NCBI GenBank assembly: GCA_947450095.1
Contig: CANFUF010000013.1
Coordinates: 1 to 45,720 of the forward strand
Length of the DNA stretch: 45,720 nucleotides
Source: Roseiflexaceae bacterium
GTDB lineage: Bacteria > Chloroflexota > Chloroflexia > Chloroflexales > Roseiflexaceae
Reading direction: 5' to 3'
Positions 1 through 8,603 of the stretch are shown here, piece by piece. How positions within the stretch are numbered: the stretch's first letter is position 1; the number at the start of each line of letters is the position of its first letter. A program made the position numbers and the translations under genes. The notes under the pieces were generated by a model. That model made no database searches. It was not told the DNA's origin and saw nothing but the letters and a program-made list of their open reading frames with translations.

Positions 1-1
1 A

Positions 2-3000
2 GAATCGCTGTCTGGTGTGACTCCCCCCAATGGTAGTTACTATATCGAATTAAATGCCTATAGTGTGTCGATGGCCTTCCAACCCATTTGTATGGTTGAT
101 GGTGAAACATTCGACTTCGAGTTCTATCATCATACCCGCTCATGGAATTCTACCAACCAAATCCAATTCCGCTTTGGTATTCCCAGTGGATTGCCCGCAG
201 GCTCGCGTGCCGCAGATAGTTATAGTCGAGTCGTACTTACTGGCAATAACGTATTGGGTGCATCGGGTAGTACGGCGGTAGCGAGTGAAACCGCCGGTAC
301 CGATACCATTAATGCAGGTCATGAAGTCAAAGGTAGCCCCAACACCAACTGGGTGCGATTTTATGGGACGCATACGGTTCCCGCTGATTTTGGTGGATTA
401 CGCAACCTCGGCTTCTATGGTGTATTGCCAGCGGGTAGTGCTTCGGCCAATTTGCTTGATGACATTAATATTGATTTGACTCCGTTGTTTGACCTTGGGA
501 CGAGTCGTGACGCCAGTGCTGCCGAAGGCAGTAGCCCGACGTCGCTGAAGATTCGCATCAATGGTAAAGTGTTTGCTGGTACGACGATTGTACTAAACAA
601 ATTAACTGGTACGGCTGATAGCGACACCGACTTCACCCTCGGGACGGTGACTGCGGGTGCCAATGGCACGGCTACGGTCCGCCACACCACCGGCAGTGAT
701 GCATGGGAAATCGATGTACCTGCAGGGTATTATGATGGCGGTATGGTACCAACGAATAATCAAGGTGGCTTAACCATCCCGATTACCTACGCTACCGACC
801 GCACCACCGAAAGCACAGAATGGGCGTGGTTTGCCATTGGTGATCCCAATGTCGATAATGCGACAGACAACTGGTCAAAGAGTGATCCCACCTGTGATGG
901 TTCTGAGAAAAACGACGGCGTGGTTTATTCCATCACCAATGTCAATGTGCCGCAAGTAATCACCTTCCCTGCTGTGGCTGATGTGACTGCCGGTGGTACG
1001 GCGACATTGGCTGCAACGTCTGACTCGGGACTGGCGGTGAGTTATACGTCGACAACCCCGTCGATTTGTACAGTGAGTGGTACGACGGTTACGGCAGTAG
1101 CTGCGGGGAATTGTTTGATTAAGGCATCACAACCCGGCGGTTCGGACGGGAGTGGTACAACCTATGCTGCGGCCACAGATGTGACCAACACCATCAAAGT
1201 CAAAGCAGCCCAGACGATTACCTTTGCGGCGCCACCGTCCAAAAACAAGACGGATGCTAATTTTGCGCCTGGTGGTACGGCATCGTCGGGATTAACAGTT
1301 ACCTATACATCGAGTACACCGAGTGTCTGTACGATTGTGAGTGGGCTTATTCACTTGGTTGACTCCGGCACGTGTACGGTGACTGCAGATCAAGCAGGCA
1401 ATACCAGCTATGGAGCGGCACCGAGTGTTACGCAGAGTTTTTTGGTTAAAAACACCCAGACGATTACATTCCCTGCTATCTCTGACCAAAACGAGGGTGG
1501 CCCTACTGTGTCGTTGGCGGCGACGGCGTCGTCAGGTTTGACGGTAACGTATACCTCAACCACGCCGTCGATTTGTACGGTGAGTGGCAGTACGGTGACG
1601 TTGGTCACTGCCGGGAATTGTTCAATCAAAGCGTCGCAAGCCGGGGATAGCGCCTATTCGGCAGCGGCAGATGTCACCAATACGTTCAAAATTAAGCCTT
1701 CACAGACGATTACGTATGTGGCACCGGCCGATCGTGCCAAAACAGCGCCGGATTTTGATCCGGCTGCGACGGCATCCTCTGGTTTGTTTGTAACCTATAC
1801 ATCGACTACCCCGAGTGTCTGTACGATTGTATTAAACAAAATCCACATGGTAGGACCGGGGACATGTACGACCACTGCGTCACAACCAGGTGATGCCAAT
1901 AACGCACCAGCACCAGATGTGAGCAAAAGTTTCATCGTCAAAGATACCCAGACGATTAGTTTTCCGACGCCTGCCGATGTGGGTACTGATGCGGCGCCGT
2001 TTAGTGTGGCGGCCACGGCATCGTCAGGATTGGCGGTGACGTATACCTCAATGACCCCAGCGGTATGTATGATAAGTAATGGAACAGTGACGGTGCTTGG
2101 AGCAGGAGATTGTTCGATCAAGGCGTCACAACCAGGGAATGCGACTTTTTCAGCGGCAACAGATGTTACGAGAACATTTAAGATCAAGGCGCCCCAAACG
2201 ATTACCTTTGCTCCGCTAGTTGACTTACCCTATACCGATCCCGATTTCGACCCAGCGGCAATTGCCTCATCGACGTTGCCGGTGACGTATACCACCAGCA
2301 CGCCGTCGGTTTGTACGATTGTATCCAACAAGGTGCATTTGGTGGCGCCAGGTACGTGTACAGTGACGGCAAATCAAATTGGTGGGGTAAGTGGGGGCGT
2401 GCCATACAATGCGGCGCCGCCAGTTAGTCAGAGCTTTATCTCGAAGACGGTACCACAGGGAATTGCCTTCCCGGCAATTGCAAACCGTAACGTGTATCAA
2501 GGCAGCTTCTTGTTGAATGCGACCTCGTCGTCAGGGTTACCAGTGACGTATACTTCGAGTTCACCGACGTTTTGTACGATATCAGGCAATCGGGTGACGG
2601 TGGTACGGGGTGGCGGCTTCTGTACAATTGTGGCGCATCAAAACGGTGGCACGATTGGCGGAAGTACCTTTGGGCCGGCAGACGATGTGACACGTGAATT
2701 TGTGATTTCGGATGCGACTCGCACGCCGACAGCTTCAAATACGCGCACTGCCACGCCAACGGCTGAGCTCAGTGATTTGCGCAAAGCGGCTATTGGAAAT
2801 TTGTTTGTGGTAGCCTTGTTGCGCGACGGTACCATTGCGGCATGGGGCAGCAATAAACCAAACATCCACGAATCCGTCATTCCGCCACAATTCCAAAATA
2901 CGGTATTCAAAGATATTGCTGCGAGTATCGGAAATGCGTACGTATTGGACGAAGCAGGAAACCTTTCGACGTGGGGAGAAAATCTGTACGGCGAGGGTGA

Positions 3001-3808
3001 TATTCCAGGTGATGCCCAGACTGGTGTCAAAGCCGTCGCTGCCGGTGCTCGTTTTGCCTTTGCTATCCGCAGTGACGATACGGTCGCTGCCTGGGGCCGG
3101 AATGAATTTGGTCAGGTCGATGTGCCTGCAGGGTTAAGTGATGTAATTGCAGTCGACGGTGGTGATCGCCATGCGGTTGCGTTGAAACGCGATGGAACGG
3201 TGGTGGCATGGGGTGATAATACGGCAGGTCAGACCAATATACCACCTGGCTTGAGTGGGGTCATTGCGATTAGTGCTGGTCAAGATCATACGATGGCGTT
3301 GTTGAATACCGGTATGGTGGTGGCATGGGGAAGTAATTCCAAGGGACAAACCAAAATCCCGCGTGACCTTAGCGATATCGTGGCGATTGCCGCAGGTCGT
3401 GAATGTTCATTTGCGGCGAAATCCGATGGGACGCTGTATTCCTGGGGTAATAGCACGTACACCAAGTTCCCGGCAACAATTAATGGCAGGAGTGTCGTTG
3501 CCATTGATTCTGCTAACCAGAACTCAATTGTGGGGTTGCGTGGTGGTGGTATCTTGGTGGCAGGGGTGAATTTGTCAAATGTGATGGCATCACGAACGCT
3601 GACAACGACGCCGATTATTACCTTGACACCATCAGAGACGCCAACACCGTCCGAGACATTGACGTTGACCGTGTCCAAAACTCCATCGATGACCCGTAGC
3701 GCTACGTTTACGCGGACGTATACCTTTACACGGACGCCGTCATTTACGAAAACGGTGACCCGCACCATGACGCCGTCGCGCACCAAGTCCCCGACGCGGA
3801 CGCGATAA
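2..3808 (+). CDS. Large surface protein, 5' partial: Ig-like repeats, RCC1-like propeller, Thr-rich tail
   Basis: The frame is open from base 2 and no convincing start or ribosome-binding site is present, so the N-terminus lies outside the window. About 310 residues of unassigned extracellular-looking sequence come first. Seven repeats of about 82 residues follow, beginning near bases 952, 1210, 1457, 1702, 1949, 2196 and 2455. Each starts with a QTITF-like strand, contains an SGL-VTYTS core and carries two Cys about 17 residues apart; the fold looks like a bacterial Ig-like domain. A Thr/Pro linker (about 2715-2765) leads to five or six RCC1/BLIP-II-like repeats (about 2780-3580) with AWG-N and SDGT motifs. 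The end is a Thr/Ser/Pro/Arg tail without LPXTG or a membrane anchor. Adhesion or surface display is inferred. The gene ends 13 bases before a palindromic terminator. Confidence 0.85.
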   Translation, partial: ESLSGVTPPNGSYYIELNAYSVSMAFQPICMVDGETFDFEFYHHTRSWNSTNQIQFRFGIPSGLPAGSRAADSYSRVVLTGNNVLGASGSTAVASETAGTDTINAGHEVKGSPNTNWVRFYGTHTVPADFGGLRNLGFYGVLPAGSASANLLDDINIDLTPLFDLGTSRDASAAEGSSPTSLKIRINGKVFAGTTIVLNKLTGTADSDTDFTLGTVTAGANGTATVRHTTGSDAWEIDVPAGYYDGGMVPTNNQGGLTIPITYATDRTTESTEWAWFAIGDPNVDNATDNWSKSDPTCDGSEKNDGVVYSITNVNVPQVITFPAVADVTAGGTATLAATSDSGLAVSYTSTTPSICTVSGTTVTAVAAGNCLIKASQPGGSDGSGTTYAAATDVTNTIKVKAAQTITFAAPPSKNKTDANFAPGGTASSGLTVTYTSSTPSVCTIVSGLIHLVDSGTCTVTADQAGNTSYGAAPSVTQSFLVKNTQTITFPAISDQNEGGPTVSLAATASSGLTVTYTSTTPSICTVSGSTVTLVTAGNCSIKASQAGDSAYSAAADVTNTFKIKPSQTITYVAPADRAKTAPDFDPAATASSGLFVTYTSTTPSVCTIVLNKIHMVGPGTCTTTASQPGDANNAPAPDVSKSFIVKDTQTISFPTPADVGTDAAPFSVAATASSGLAVTYTSMTPAVCMISNGTVTVLGAGDCSIKASQPGNATFSAATDVTRTFKIKAPQTITFAPLVDLPYTDPDFDPAAIASSTLPVTYTTSTPSVCTIVSNKVHLVAPGTCTVTANQIGGVSGGVPYNAAPPVSQSFISKTVPQGIAFPAIANRNVYQGSFLLNATSSSGLPVTYTSSSPTFCTISGNRVTVVRGGGFCTIVAHQNGGTIGGSTFGPADDVTREFVISDATRTPTASNTRTATPTAELSDLRKAAIGNLFVVALLRDGTIAAWGSNKPNIHESVIPPQFQNTVFKDIAASIGNAYVLDEAGNLSTWGENLYGEGDIPGDAQTGVKAVAAGARFAFAIRSDDTVAAWGRNEFGQVDVPAGLSDVIAVDGGDRHAVALKRDGTVVAWGDNTAGQTNIPPGLSGVIAISAGQDHTMALLNTGMVVAWGSNSKGQTKIPRDLSDIVAIAAGRECSFAAKSDGTLYSWGNSTYTKFPATINGRSVVAIDSANQNSIVGLRGGGILVAGVNLSNVMASRTLTTTPIITLTPSETPTPSETLTLTVSKTPSMTRSATFTRTYTFTRTPSFTKTVTRTMTPSRTKSPTRTR

Positions 3809-3820
3809 TATATGGTATAA

Positions 3821-3856
3821 AAATCCCCCGCTCCATTGCAATGGAGCGGGGGATTT
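3821..3856. terminator. Bidirectional intrinsic terminator
   Basis: This is a perfect 18+18-base palindrome whose GC-rich core (CCCCCGCTCC and its complement) is flanked by A and T runs. It lies between two converging genes, the surface protein ending at 3808 and the aldolase ending at 3899, so it can serve both strands. Confidence 0.9.
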
Positions 3857-3898
3857 TTCATTGGTAACGATATGTAGATGTAATCGGTGTAGAGAGTA

Positions 3899-4666
3899 TT
3901 AGTGTAACCCTGCCAACATGGCTTTGGCACCGCTTTGCAAAAAGCGTAAATCACTGCCACACAGCATCATATTCATCCCTTTGGCGTGCCAGCCTTTGAG
4001 GATGGCTGGGTCACCGGCGTGGGTGCCGGTGGTCACTCCATGGCGCTTGCCCGCTGCCACTACTTGGTCCATTGCCGCCGTGACAATCGGATCGGTGGTG
4101 CTGGGGGCCCCCAATGCAATGGCCAAATCGTAGGGACCAACCAACAGCACATCGACACCAGGCACACTGGCGATGGCCTCGAGGTTGGTGATGGATTGGG
4201 CCCGTTCGATTTGGATGATGACGAGGGTTTCGTTGTTCATGTGGGTGATGAGTTCACGAGGAGGTACTTCGTGATAGTCGGTGGCACCGCGTACTGATGC
4301 GGCTCCACGATCGCCACGGGGTGGGTATTTGATGTGACGGATGGCTTCTTCGACTTGGGCGGCGGTATCGATGCGGGGAATCATCACCCCTTGGGCGCCA
4401 GCATCGAGCAAGCGGGCAATGTCGCCATAGCGCAAATCAGGAACGCGCACGATGGGGGTAATCCCACACAGCCGGGTCGTGCCGATTAAATCGGCCACTA
4501 TCGGCAGGTCATAAACACCATGTTCGAGGTCAAAAAAGATACTATCAAAGCCCGCATCTGCCAACAAATGCACATACGCTGGTGCACGCATATCTAAGGC
4601 GAGAGTTCCGGTTACCATTGCGCCAGTTGCGATTTTGGCTTTGAGTGCGTTGCGTGCAAGTGTCAT
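3899..4666 (-). CDS. HpcH/HpaI family class II aldolase
   Basis: A 255-residue protein of the HpcH/HpaI aldolase and citrate lyase beta family, metal-dependent enzymes that cleave 2-keto-3-deoxy acids to pyruvate (or a related oxoacid) and an aldehyde. Visible family residues are His49 in DLEHG (catalytic base), Arg74 in VRVPD (oxoacid binding), Glu154 in QIER and Asp180 in GPYDLA (metal ligands). The length is normal. The start codon overlaps the stop of the upstream amidohydrolase (ATGA at 4663-4666), which implies translational coupling. It is the last gene of the minus-strand cluster. The true substrate cannot be read from sequence; a product of ring opening by the neighbouring amidohydrolase is an inference. 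Confidence 0.88.
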   Translation of the reverse strand: MTLARNALKAKIATGAMVTGTLALDMRAPAYVHLLADAGFDSIFFDLEHGVYDLPIVADLIGTTRLCGITPIVRVPDLRYGDIARLLDAGAQGVMIPRIDTAAQVEEAIRHIKYPPRGDRGAASVRGATDYHEVPPRELITHMNNETLVIIQIERAQSITNLEAIASVPGVDVLLVGPYDLAIALGAPSTTDPIVTAAMDQVVAAGKRHGVTTGTHAGDPAILKGWHAKGMNMMLCGSDLRFLQSGAKAMLAGLH

Positions 4667-6066
4667 AGAAATGGTCTTTCTTGATTGAGAGGAGTAGGGG
4701 CGACAAATCGACCCCAGCCAGGTTGACCGATGACTTGGCCATTGTGACTGACCTGTTGGCCGCGCACAAAGGTGCTGACGACGGCGCCGCGGGTTTGGCG
4801 ACCATGCCAGAGTCGAGCGGTGACGCGTGATTTACTTTCCCATGTGTTTGTATCGATGCGCCCTTCGGCGGCGAGATCTACCAGCATGAAGTCGGCGTCG
4901 GCGCCCACGGCGATGACCCCTTTGCGGCCGGCCATGCCAAAAATTGCGGCGCTGTTGGTGCTGAGCAGCGCCACCATCCGTTCGAGGGTAATACGGCCGT
5001 AGGCCACGGCAGTGAGCATCAGCGGCACGAGGATTTCGATGCCGGGGGCGCCTGGAGGGGCTGCCCACATGTTATCCCAGCCCGGTTCTTTTTCGCTGGT
5101 CAAAAAGGGCGAATGATCGGTGCCAATGATGTCGACTTCACCACGGGCTACCCGCTCCCACATCGCTTCGACGAGGAATTCATCACGCACGGGTGGGTTG
5201 GTTTTGGCATAGGGGCCGTAGGTCGCCAAATCAGCGTCAGTCAAAAACAAGTAGGGTGGGCAGGTTTCGCAGGTGACTTTGATACCCGCCGCCCGCGCTT
5301 GGGTAATCAAATCGATGGAGTAGGGGCTCGACACGTGCACCACATGCAACCAGGCATTGGCGGCGCGGGCCAGGGCGATTGATTGGGCCACACAGGCTTC
5401 TTCGACCACGGGGGGACGGGCGCGACCGTGACTGGTGGGACCATTGTCGCCGGCGGCTTTGAGGTGGGTGGCGAGCACGGCCAAAATATATTCGTCTTCG
5501 GCGTGAATTGCTGCCGGACGGCCGGTTTTGGCGGTGACTTGGAGCACCCGATAAAACTCACCGGGGTCGGGGCAACAGAGCCCAATGAATTCTTTTTCGC
5601 GCCCGGCAGGGACGGCAGTGCGAAAGGTTTTGAACGAAATAATCCCAGCGTTGGCAAGGGCGGGCAACTCGGCGATATTGTCGGCGGCAGCCCCACCATA
5701 CAAGGCAAAGTCGATATAGGCTTTGGGTTGGACGGCGCTGATGCGGTCGGCAAGGGTTTGGGCATTGTGGACTGACGGGCTGGCGATAGGCATTTCGCAA
5801 ATCATGGTGATGCCCGATACTGCTGCGGCGCGGGTCGCAGTGGCAAAGTCTTCGCGTTCGAGGCGGCCGGGGTCGCGCACATGCACATGGCTGTCGATGG
5901 CGCCCGGCAATAAATAGAGCCCGGCGGCATCGACGGTGGTATGAGCGGGGGCAAAGTCTGCGCTCTGCCCCAATGCCACGATCCGACCAGCACGGACGGC
6001 CACATCGAGTTGGTGACGGCCATCGGCATTGACAACGGTGGCATTGCGGATGATGAGGTCTAGCAT
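4663..6066 (-). CDS. Cyclic amidohydrolase (dihydroorotase/allantoinase/hydantoinase family)
   Basis: A 467-residue zinc amidohydrolase that would open a cyclic amide or ureide ring. The binuclear metal site is complete: His60 and His62 in DSHVHVRDPG, Lys146 in ISFKTF (the lysine carboxylated in this family), His188 in AIHAED, His244 in HVVHVS and Asp317 in GTDHSPF. Spacing and length fit allantoinase or hydantoinase better than the shorter class II dihydroorotase. The frame is open further upstream, but the ATG at 6066 opens the family's usual start (LDLIIRNATVV), so I use it. No pyrimidine-biosynthesis genes are nearby; the partners are an aldolase, an SDR, a DapA-like lyase and an AroM-family protein. 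That points to catabolism of an unknown cyclic compound. Confidence 0.88.
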   Translation of the reverse strand: MLDLIIRNATVVNADGRHQLDVAVRAGRIVALGQSADFAPAHTTVDAAGLYLLPGAIDSHVHVRDPGRLEREDFATATRAAAVSGITMICEMPIASPSVHNAQTLADRISAVQPKAYIDFALYGGAAADNIAELPALANAGIISFKTFRTAVPAGREKEFIGLCCPDPGEFYRVLQVTAKTGRPAAIHAEDEYILAVLATHLKAAGDNGPTSHGRARPPVVEEACVAQSIALARAANAWLHVVHVSSPYSIDLITQARAAGIKVTCETCPPYLFLTDADLATYGPYAKTNPPVRDEFLVEAMWERVARGEVDIIGTDHSPFLTSEKEPGWDNMWAAPPGAPGIEILVPLMLTAVAYGRITLERMVALLSTNSAAIFGMAGRKGVIAVGADADFMLVDLAAEGRIDTNTWESKSRVTARLWHGRQTRGAVVSTFVRGQQVSHNGQVIGQPGWGRFVAPTPLNQERPFL

Positions 6067-6093
6067 AATTGTTTTCTCGCAGTGTAGACAATA

Positions 6094-6137
6094 ATTCCCG
6101 TAGCACCACCGCATATTGCGCAGTGTGCTACGGGAAT
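6094..6137. repeat. 13-bp inverted repeat between SDR and amidohydrolase genes
   Basis: Arms ATTCCCGTAGCAC (6094-6106) and its perfect complement (6125-6137) enclose 18 bases. It sits in the 81-base gap of an otherwise tightly packed minus-strand cluster. No strong T-run follows, so it may be an mRNA processing or attenuation hairpin rather than a full terminator. Confidence 0.6.
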
Positions 6138-6147
6138 GACGTGCAGT

Positions 6148-6939
6148 TTATGGCAGGGCGTTGGAGGCGGCGCCGTCGATGAGGGTGGCAGTACCGCTCA
6201 TGTATGAAGCGGCTTCTGACGCCAAAAAGACGATGAAATTGGCGAATTCGGCGGGTTCACCCAAGCGACCAATAGGGATTTGGCTCATCGAAGCTTGGCG
6301 CACTTGGTCGAGGCTGGTGTTGGAGCGTTCGGCTTGGGCGCGGTCGAGTTCTTCGATGCGCTCGGTGCCGATGCGACCGGGTCCTACCACGTGGACGAGC
6401 ACGTTGTGCTGGGCTACTTCTCGAGCCAGTGATTTGGCCATGGCATTGACGCCCGCCCGCATCACATTCGACAAAATCAAGTTGGGGATGGGTTGGCGAA
6501 TCGATGACGAGGCAATGGTGAGTAAGCGCCCGTAGTTGGATTTTTTCATGTGGGGCAAGGCAGCTCGACTGACCCACACAAAGCTCATTAGGTTTTGATT
6601 GAAAGCCGTCAACCATTGGGCATCGTTGATGGCTTCGAATCCACCCGGAGGGGGGCCGCCGGCGTTGTGCAGGGCGATTTCGAGGCCACCATGACGTTCG
6701 ACGCAGGTGGCGATGACCTTTTGGATGTCGGCTTCGGTGTTGACGTCGGCGGCTACGCCGATGACGTCGGCGCCGGTTTCGGCGCGGATTTTGGCGGCGG
6801 CTTCGTCGATGCGCGCTTGGTCACGGCTGGCGATGACCAATTTGACCCCTTCTTGGGCCAACCCGAGGGCACAGGCATAGCCGAGGCCACGACTGGCTGC
6901 AAATACTACGGCTCGTTTGCCGGTCAATCCGAGATTCAT
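6148..6939 (-). CDS. Atypical short-chain dehydrogenase/reductase family protein
   Basis: A 263-residue Rossmann protein of the classical SDR size. The nucleotide motif is present in altered form (FAASRGLG, residues 13-20, in place of TGxxxGxG), as is NAGG at 92-95. The Ser of the active site is present (SSS 144-146), but the normal YxxxK is replaced by Ser157-NVM-Arg161, so the catalytic Tyr and Lys are missing. The C-terminal PxGRxGxPxE-like region and the FLAS...SYMSG end are typical, so this is not a decayed gene. Its ATG overlaps the stop of the upstream DapA-like gene (ATGA at 6936-6939). Either it uses different chemistry or it binds without reducing; I cannot name the substrate. Confidence 0.85.
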   Translation of the reverse strand: MNLGLTGKRAVVFAASRGLGYACALGLAQEGVKLVIASRDQARIDEAAAKIRAETGADVIGVAADVNTEADIQKVIATCVERHGGLEIALHNAGGPPPGGFEAINDAQWLTAFNQNLMSFVWVSRAALPHMKKSNYGRLLTIASSSIRQPIPNLILSNVMRAGVNAMAKSLAREVAQHNVLVHVVGPGRIGTERIEELDRAQAERSNTSLDQVRQASMSQIPIGRLGEPAEFANFIVFLASEAASYMSGTATLIDGAASNALP

Positions 6940-7856
6940 GCGTGCGCTCCTTTGAAATGATGAATGAGGCCTAAACGAGTCACAATATCGTGCAAATCGG
7001 CAATCACGTCGGCAGGCAACGGGCTCGATGGCGCACGCACATGGGCGTGGGCGATGGCTCCCCGTTGCATGTAGATATATTTACGGATTGCCAAATTAAT
7101 GCCTGGTTGGTTTTCATAACGGATGAGGGGACAGGCCTGATAAAACGTCTGGGTGGCACCGTCAACATCACCAGCCGCCCATTGATTGCAAATCGCGACC
7201 AAGATCTCGCTGAATCCAAAGCCCGTCATGCAGCCATCGGCGCCGTGGCGCAGTTCTTCGAGGAGCATATTGGCGCCCATGCCCCCAAAAATCACCATGT
7301 CGGGGGCGGCAGCGCGCATACGGGTGGTTTTGGCAGGGGTTGGTTCTTCTTCGAGCTTGAGATAGTTGCAGCGGGGTACATCACGAGCCAAATTAGCCAA
7401 AAATTCGACGCTCATCAAGACACCACTACTGATGGGGTGGTCTTGGACCACTATGGGAATTGTGACAGCGTCGGCGACGCGCTGGTAGTGACTGCGCAAG
7501 GCGGCGTCGTTGGGTTTGGCGAGGCGGGGTGGTGCTACCATCAAGGCATCGGCACCGAGCTCGGCGGCGCGCTTGCTCAACGCCACACAGCGGTCAGTGG
7601 CCACATGGCTGGTGCCGATGCAGATTTTGACGCGCCCAGCAGCGGCAGAGATGACGTCATCGATGATGACGTCACGCTCGGCGTCGCCTAATTTGTCGAC
7701 TTCGCCCATCACACCCAGCATGGTGATGCCTTGGACGCCTAGCCCCACTAGCATGTCGACCATGGTGGTGAGGCTGGCCCGGTCGAGTTCACCGGTGGGC
7801 AAAAATGGTGTGGGGGCGATAGTATAGGTCCCATGTAAAAACGGATGACGTGGCAT
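6936..7856 (-). CDS. DapA-family (dihydrodipicolinate synthase/N-acetylneuraminate lyase) protein
   Basis: A 306-residue (beta/alpha)8 protein of the class I aldolase DapA superfamily. The Schiff-base lysine is visible as Lys167 in YLKLEE. The other DapA signature positions are changed: GTTGE is GVMGE (48-52), and the Tyr of the usual YNxP motif is Gln138 (QDHP). It is therefore unlikely to make dihydrodipicolinate and more likely to be a lyase or aldolase for another oxoacid. The ATG at 7856 was chosen because it has an AGGATA site eight bases upstream and opens the family's N-terminus; longer in-frame starts overlap the preceding AroM-family gene. It lies 16 bases after that gene and overlaps the SDR gene by four. 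Confidence 0.85.
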   Translation of the reverse strand: MPRHPFLHGTYTIAPTPFLPTGELDRASLTTMVDMLVGLGVQGITMLGVMGEVDKLGDAERDVIIDDVISAAAGRVKICIGTSHVATDRCVALSKRAAELGADALMVAPPRLAKPNDAALRSHYQRVADAVTIPIVVQDHPISSGVLMSVEFLANLARDVPRCNYLKLEEEPTPAKTTRMRAAAPDMVIFGGMGANMLLEELRHGADGCMTGFGFSEILVAICNQWAAGDVDGATQTFYQACPLIRYENQPGINLAIRKYIYMQRGAIAHAHVRAPSSPLPADVIADLHDIVTRLGLIHHFKGAHA

Positions 7857-7872
7857 GGTTGTATCCTGATAA

Positions 7873-8526
7873 CTACATTTGATGGCGCAACATGTCGGTG
7901 ATGACTTTGCCCAAATCAATCACGGGTAATGGCAGTAATTGCTCGAGTGTTTGGACTTTTTCGATGGGATGTCCCACATAATCAAGTACCAAACAATCGT
8001 TGTGTTGGTAGACCAGTTGCTCGCGAATCCAGGCGGCGAGCTCAACCGGGGGAAGTTGGGGGTCAACCAGCACTGTTGGCTGGAATCCGCGCTGGAGCCA
8101 TTTGCGGTGGATAGGCATGGCTTGGGTTTGGTTGGGACTGAGTACCGCGATGCGTTGAAATCCATGAATTTCGAGGATGGTGGTAACCATGGCGGTGGGG
8201 CGGTAGAGCGGTTTGGTACTTTTGAGCATATCAAACGGCCCAGCACACAACAACACACTCATCTGGACATCTTGCTTCTCGACCTCTGCAATGGCTTTTT
8301 GGAGGAGTGGCGCCAAAAACGCTTCAGAAACCTCTACCAACGTGCCGTCACGTAAGCGGGTGGTGAGCAGGTATTCGGCAGTGGTGTCGTGTGGGATGTC
8401 TTGTGGTTGCACAAAATCGAGCGCGCCAGATTCGATATATTGGAAGTGTGAATTGGTTTTTTGCAGGGGTTTAACCAAATCGGGGCGGGGCGATTGTCCA
8501 ATGATAATGGCACCGATTCGTGGCAT
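7873..8526 (-). CDS. AroM family protein
   Basis: A 217-residue protein with the AroM signature near its start (IGAIIIGQSPRPDL, residues 4-17) and family length. AroM proteins resemble Asp/Glu racemase folds; Cys94 in LLCAGPF sits roughly where the first racemase cysteine would be, but that alignment is my inference. The biochemical role of AroM is not established to my knowledge. An AAGGAGA site lies ten bases before the ATG. Its place between acetyl-CoA synthetase and a DapA-like lyase, far from shikimate genes, suggests a role in the catabolic cluster rather than in aromatic amino-acid synthesis. Confidence 0.82.
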   Translation of the reverse strand: MPRIGAIIIGQSPRPDLVKPLQKTNSHFQYIESGALDFVQPQDIPHDTTAEYLLTTRLRDGTLVEVSEAFLAPLLQKAIAEVEKQDVQMSVLLCAGPFDMLKSTKPLYRPTAMVTTILEIHGFQRIAVLSPNQTQAMPIHRKWLQRGFQPTVLVDPQLPPVELAAWIREQLVYQHNDCLVLDYVGHPIEKVQTLEQLLPLPVIDLGKVITDMLRHQM

Positions 8527-8603
8527 GCGCTGATTCTCCTTGTGTGGGAGGGTATTTTGTTGTGGATGGTGATTACACCATCCACAACTGACGTGGGGGA
8601 ATT

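Noticed and set aside
3286-3960. Long minus-strand open frame under the surface-protein gene
   Set aside because: It runs across the strong terminator and lies opposite a clear repeat protein. Its Val-rich periodicity mirrors the Thr-codon tail on the other strand.
6148-6939. SDR gene as a decaying pseudogene
   Set aside because: The frame is full length with conserved flanking motifs and four-base overlap coupling; only the catalytic positions differ, which suggests a subfamily rather than decay.
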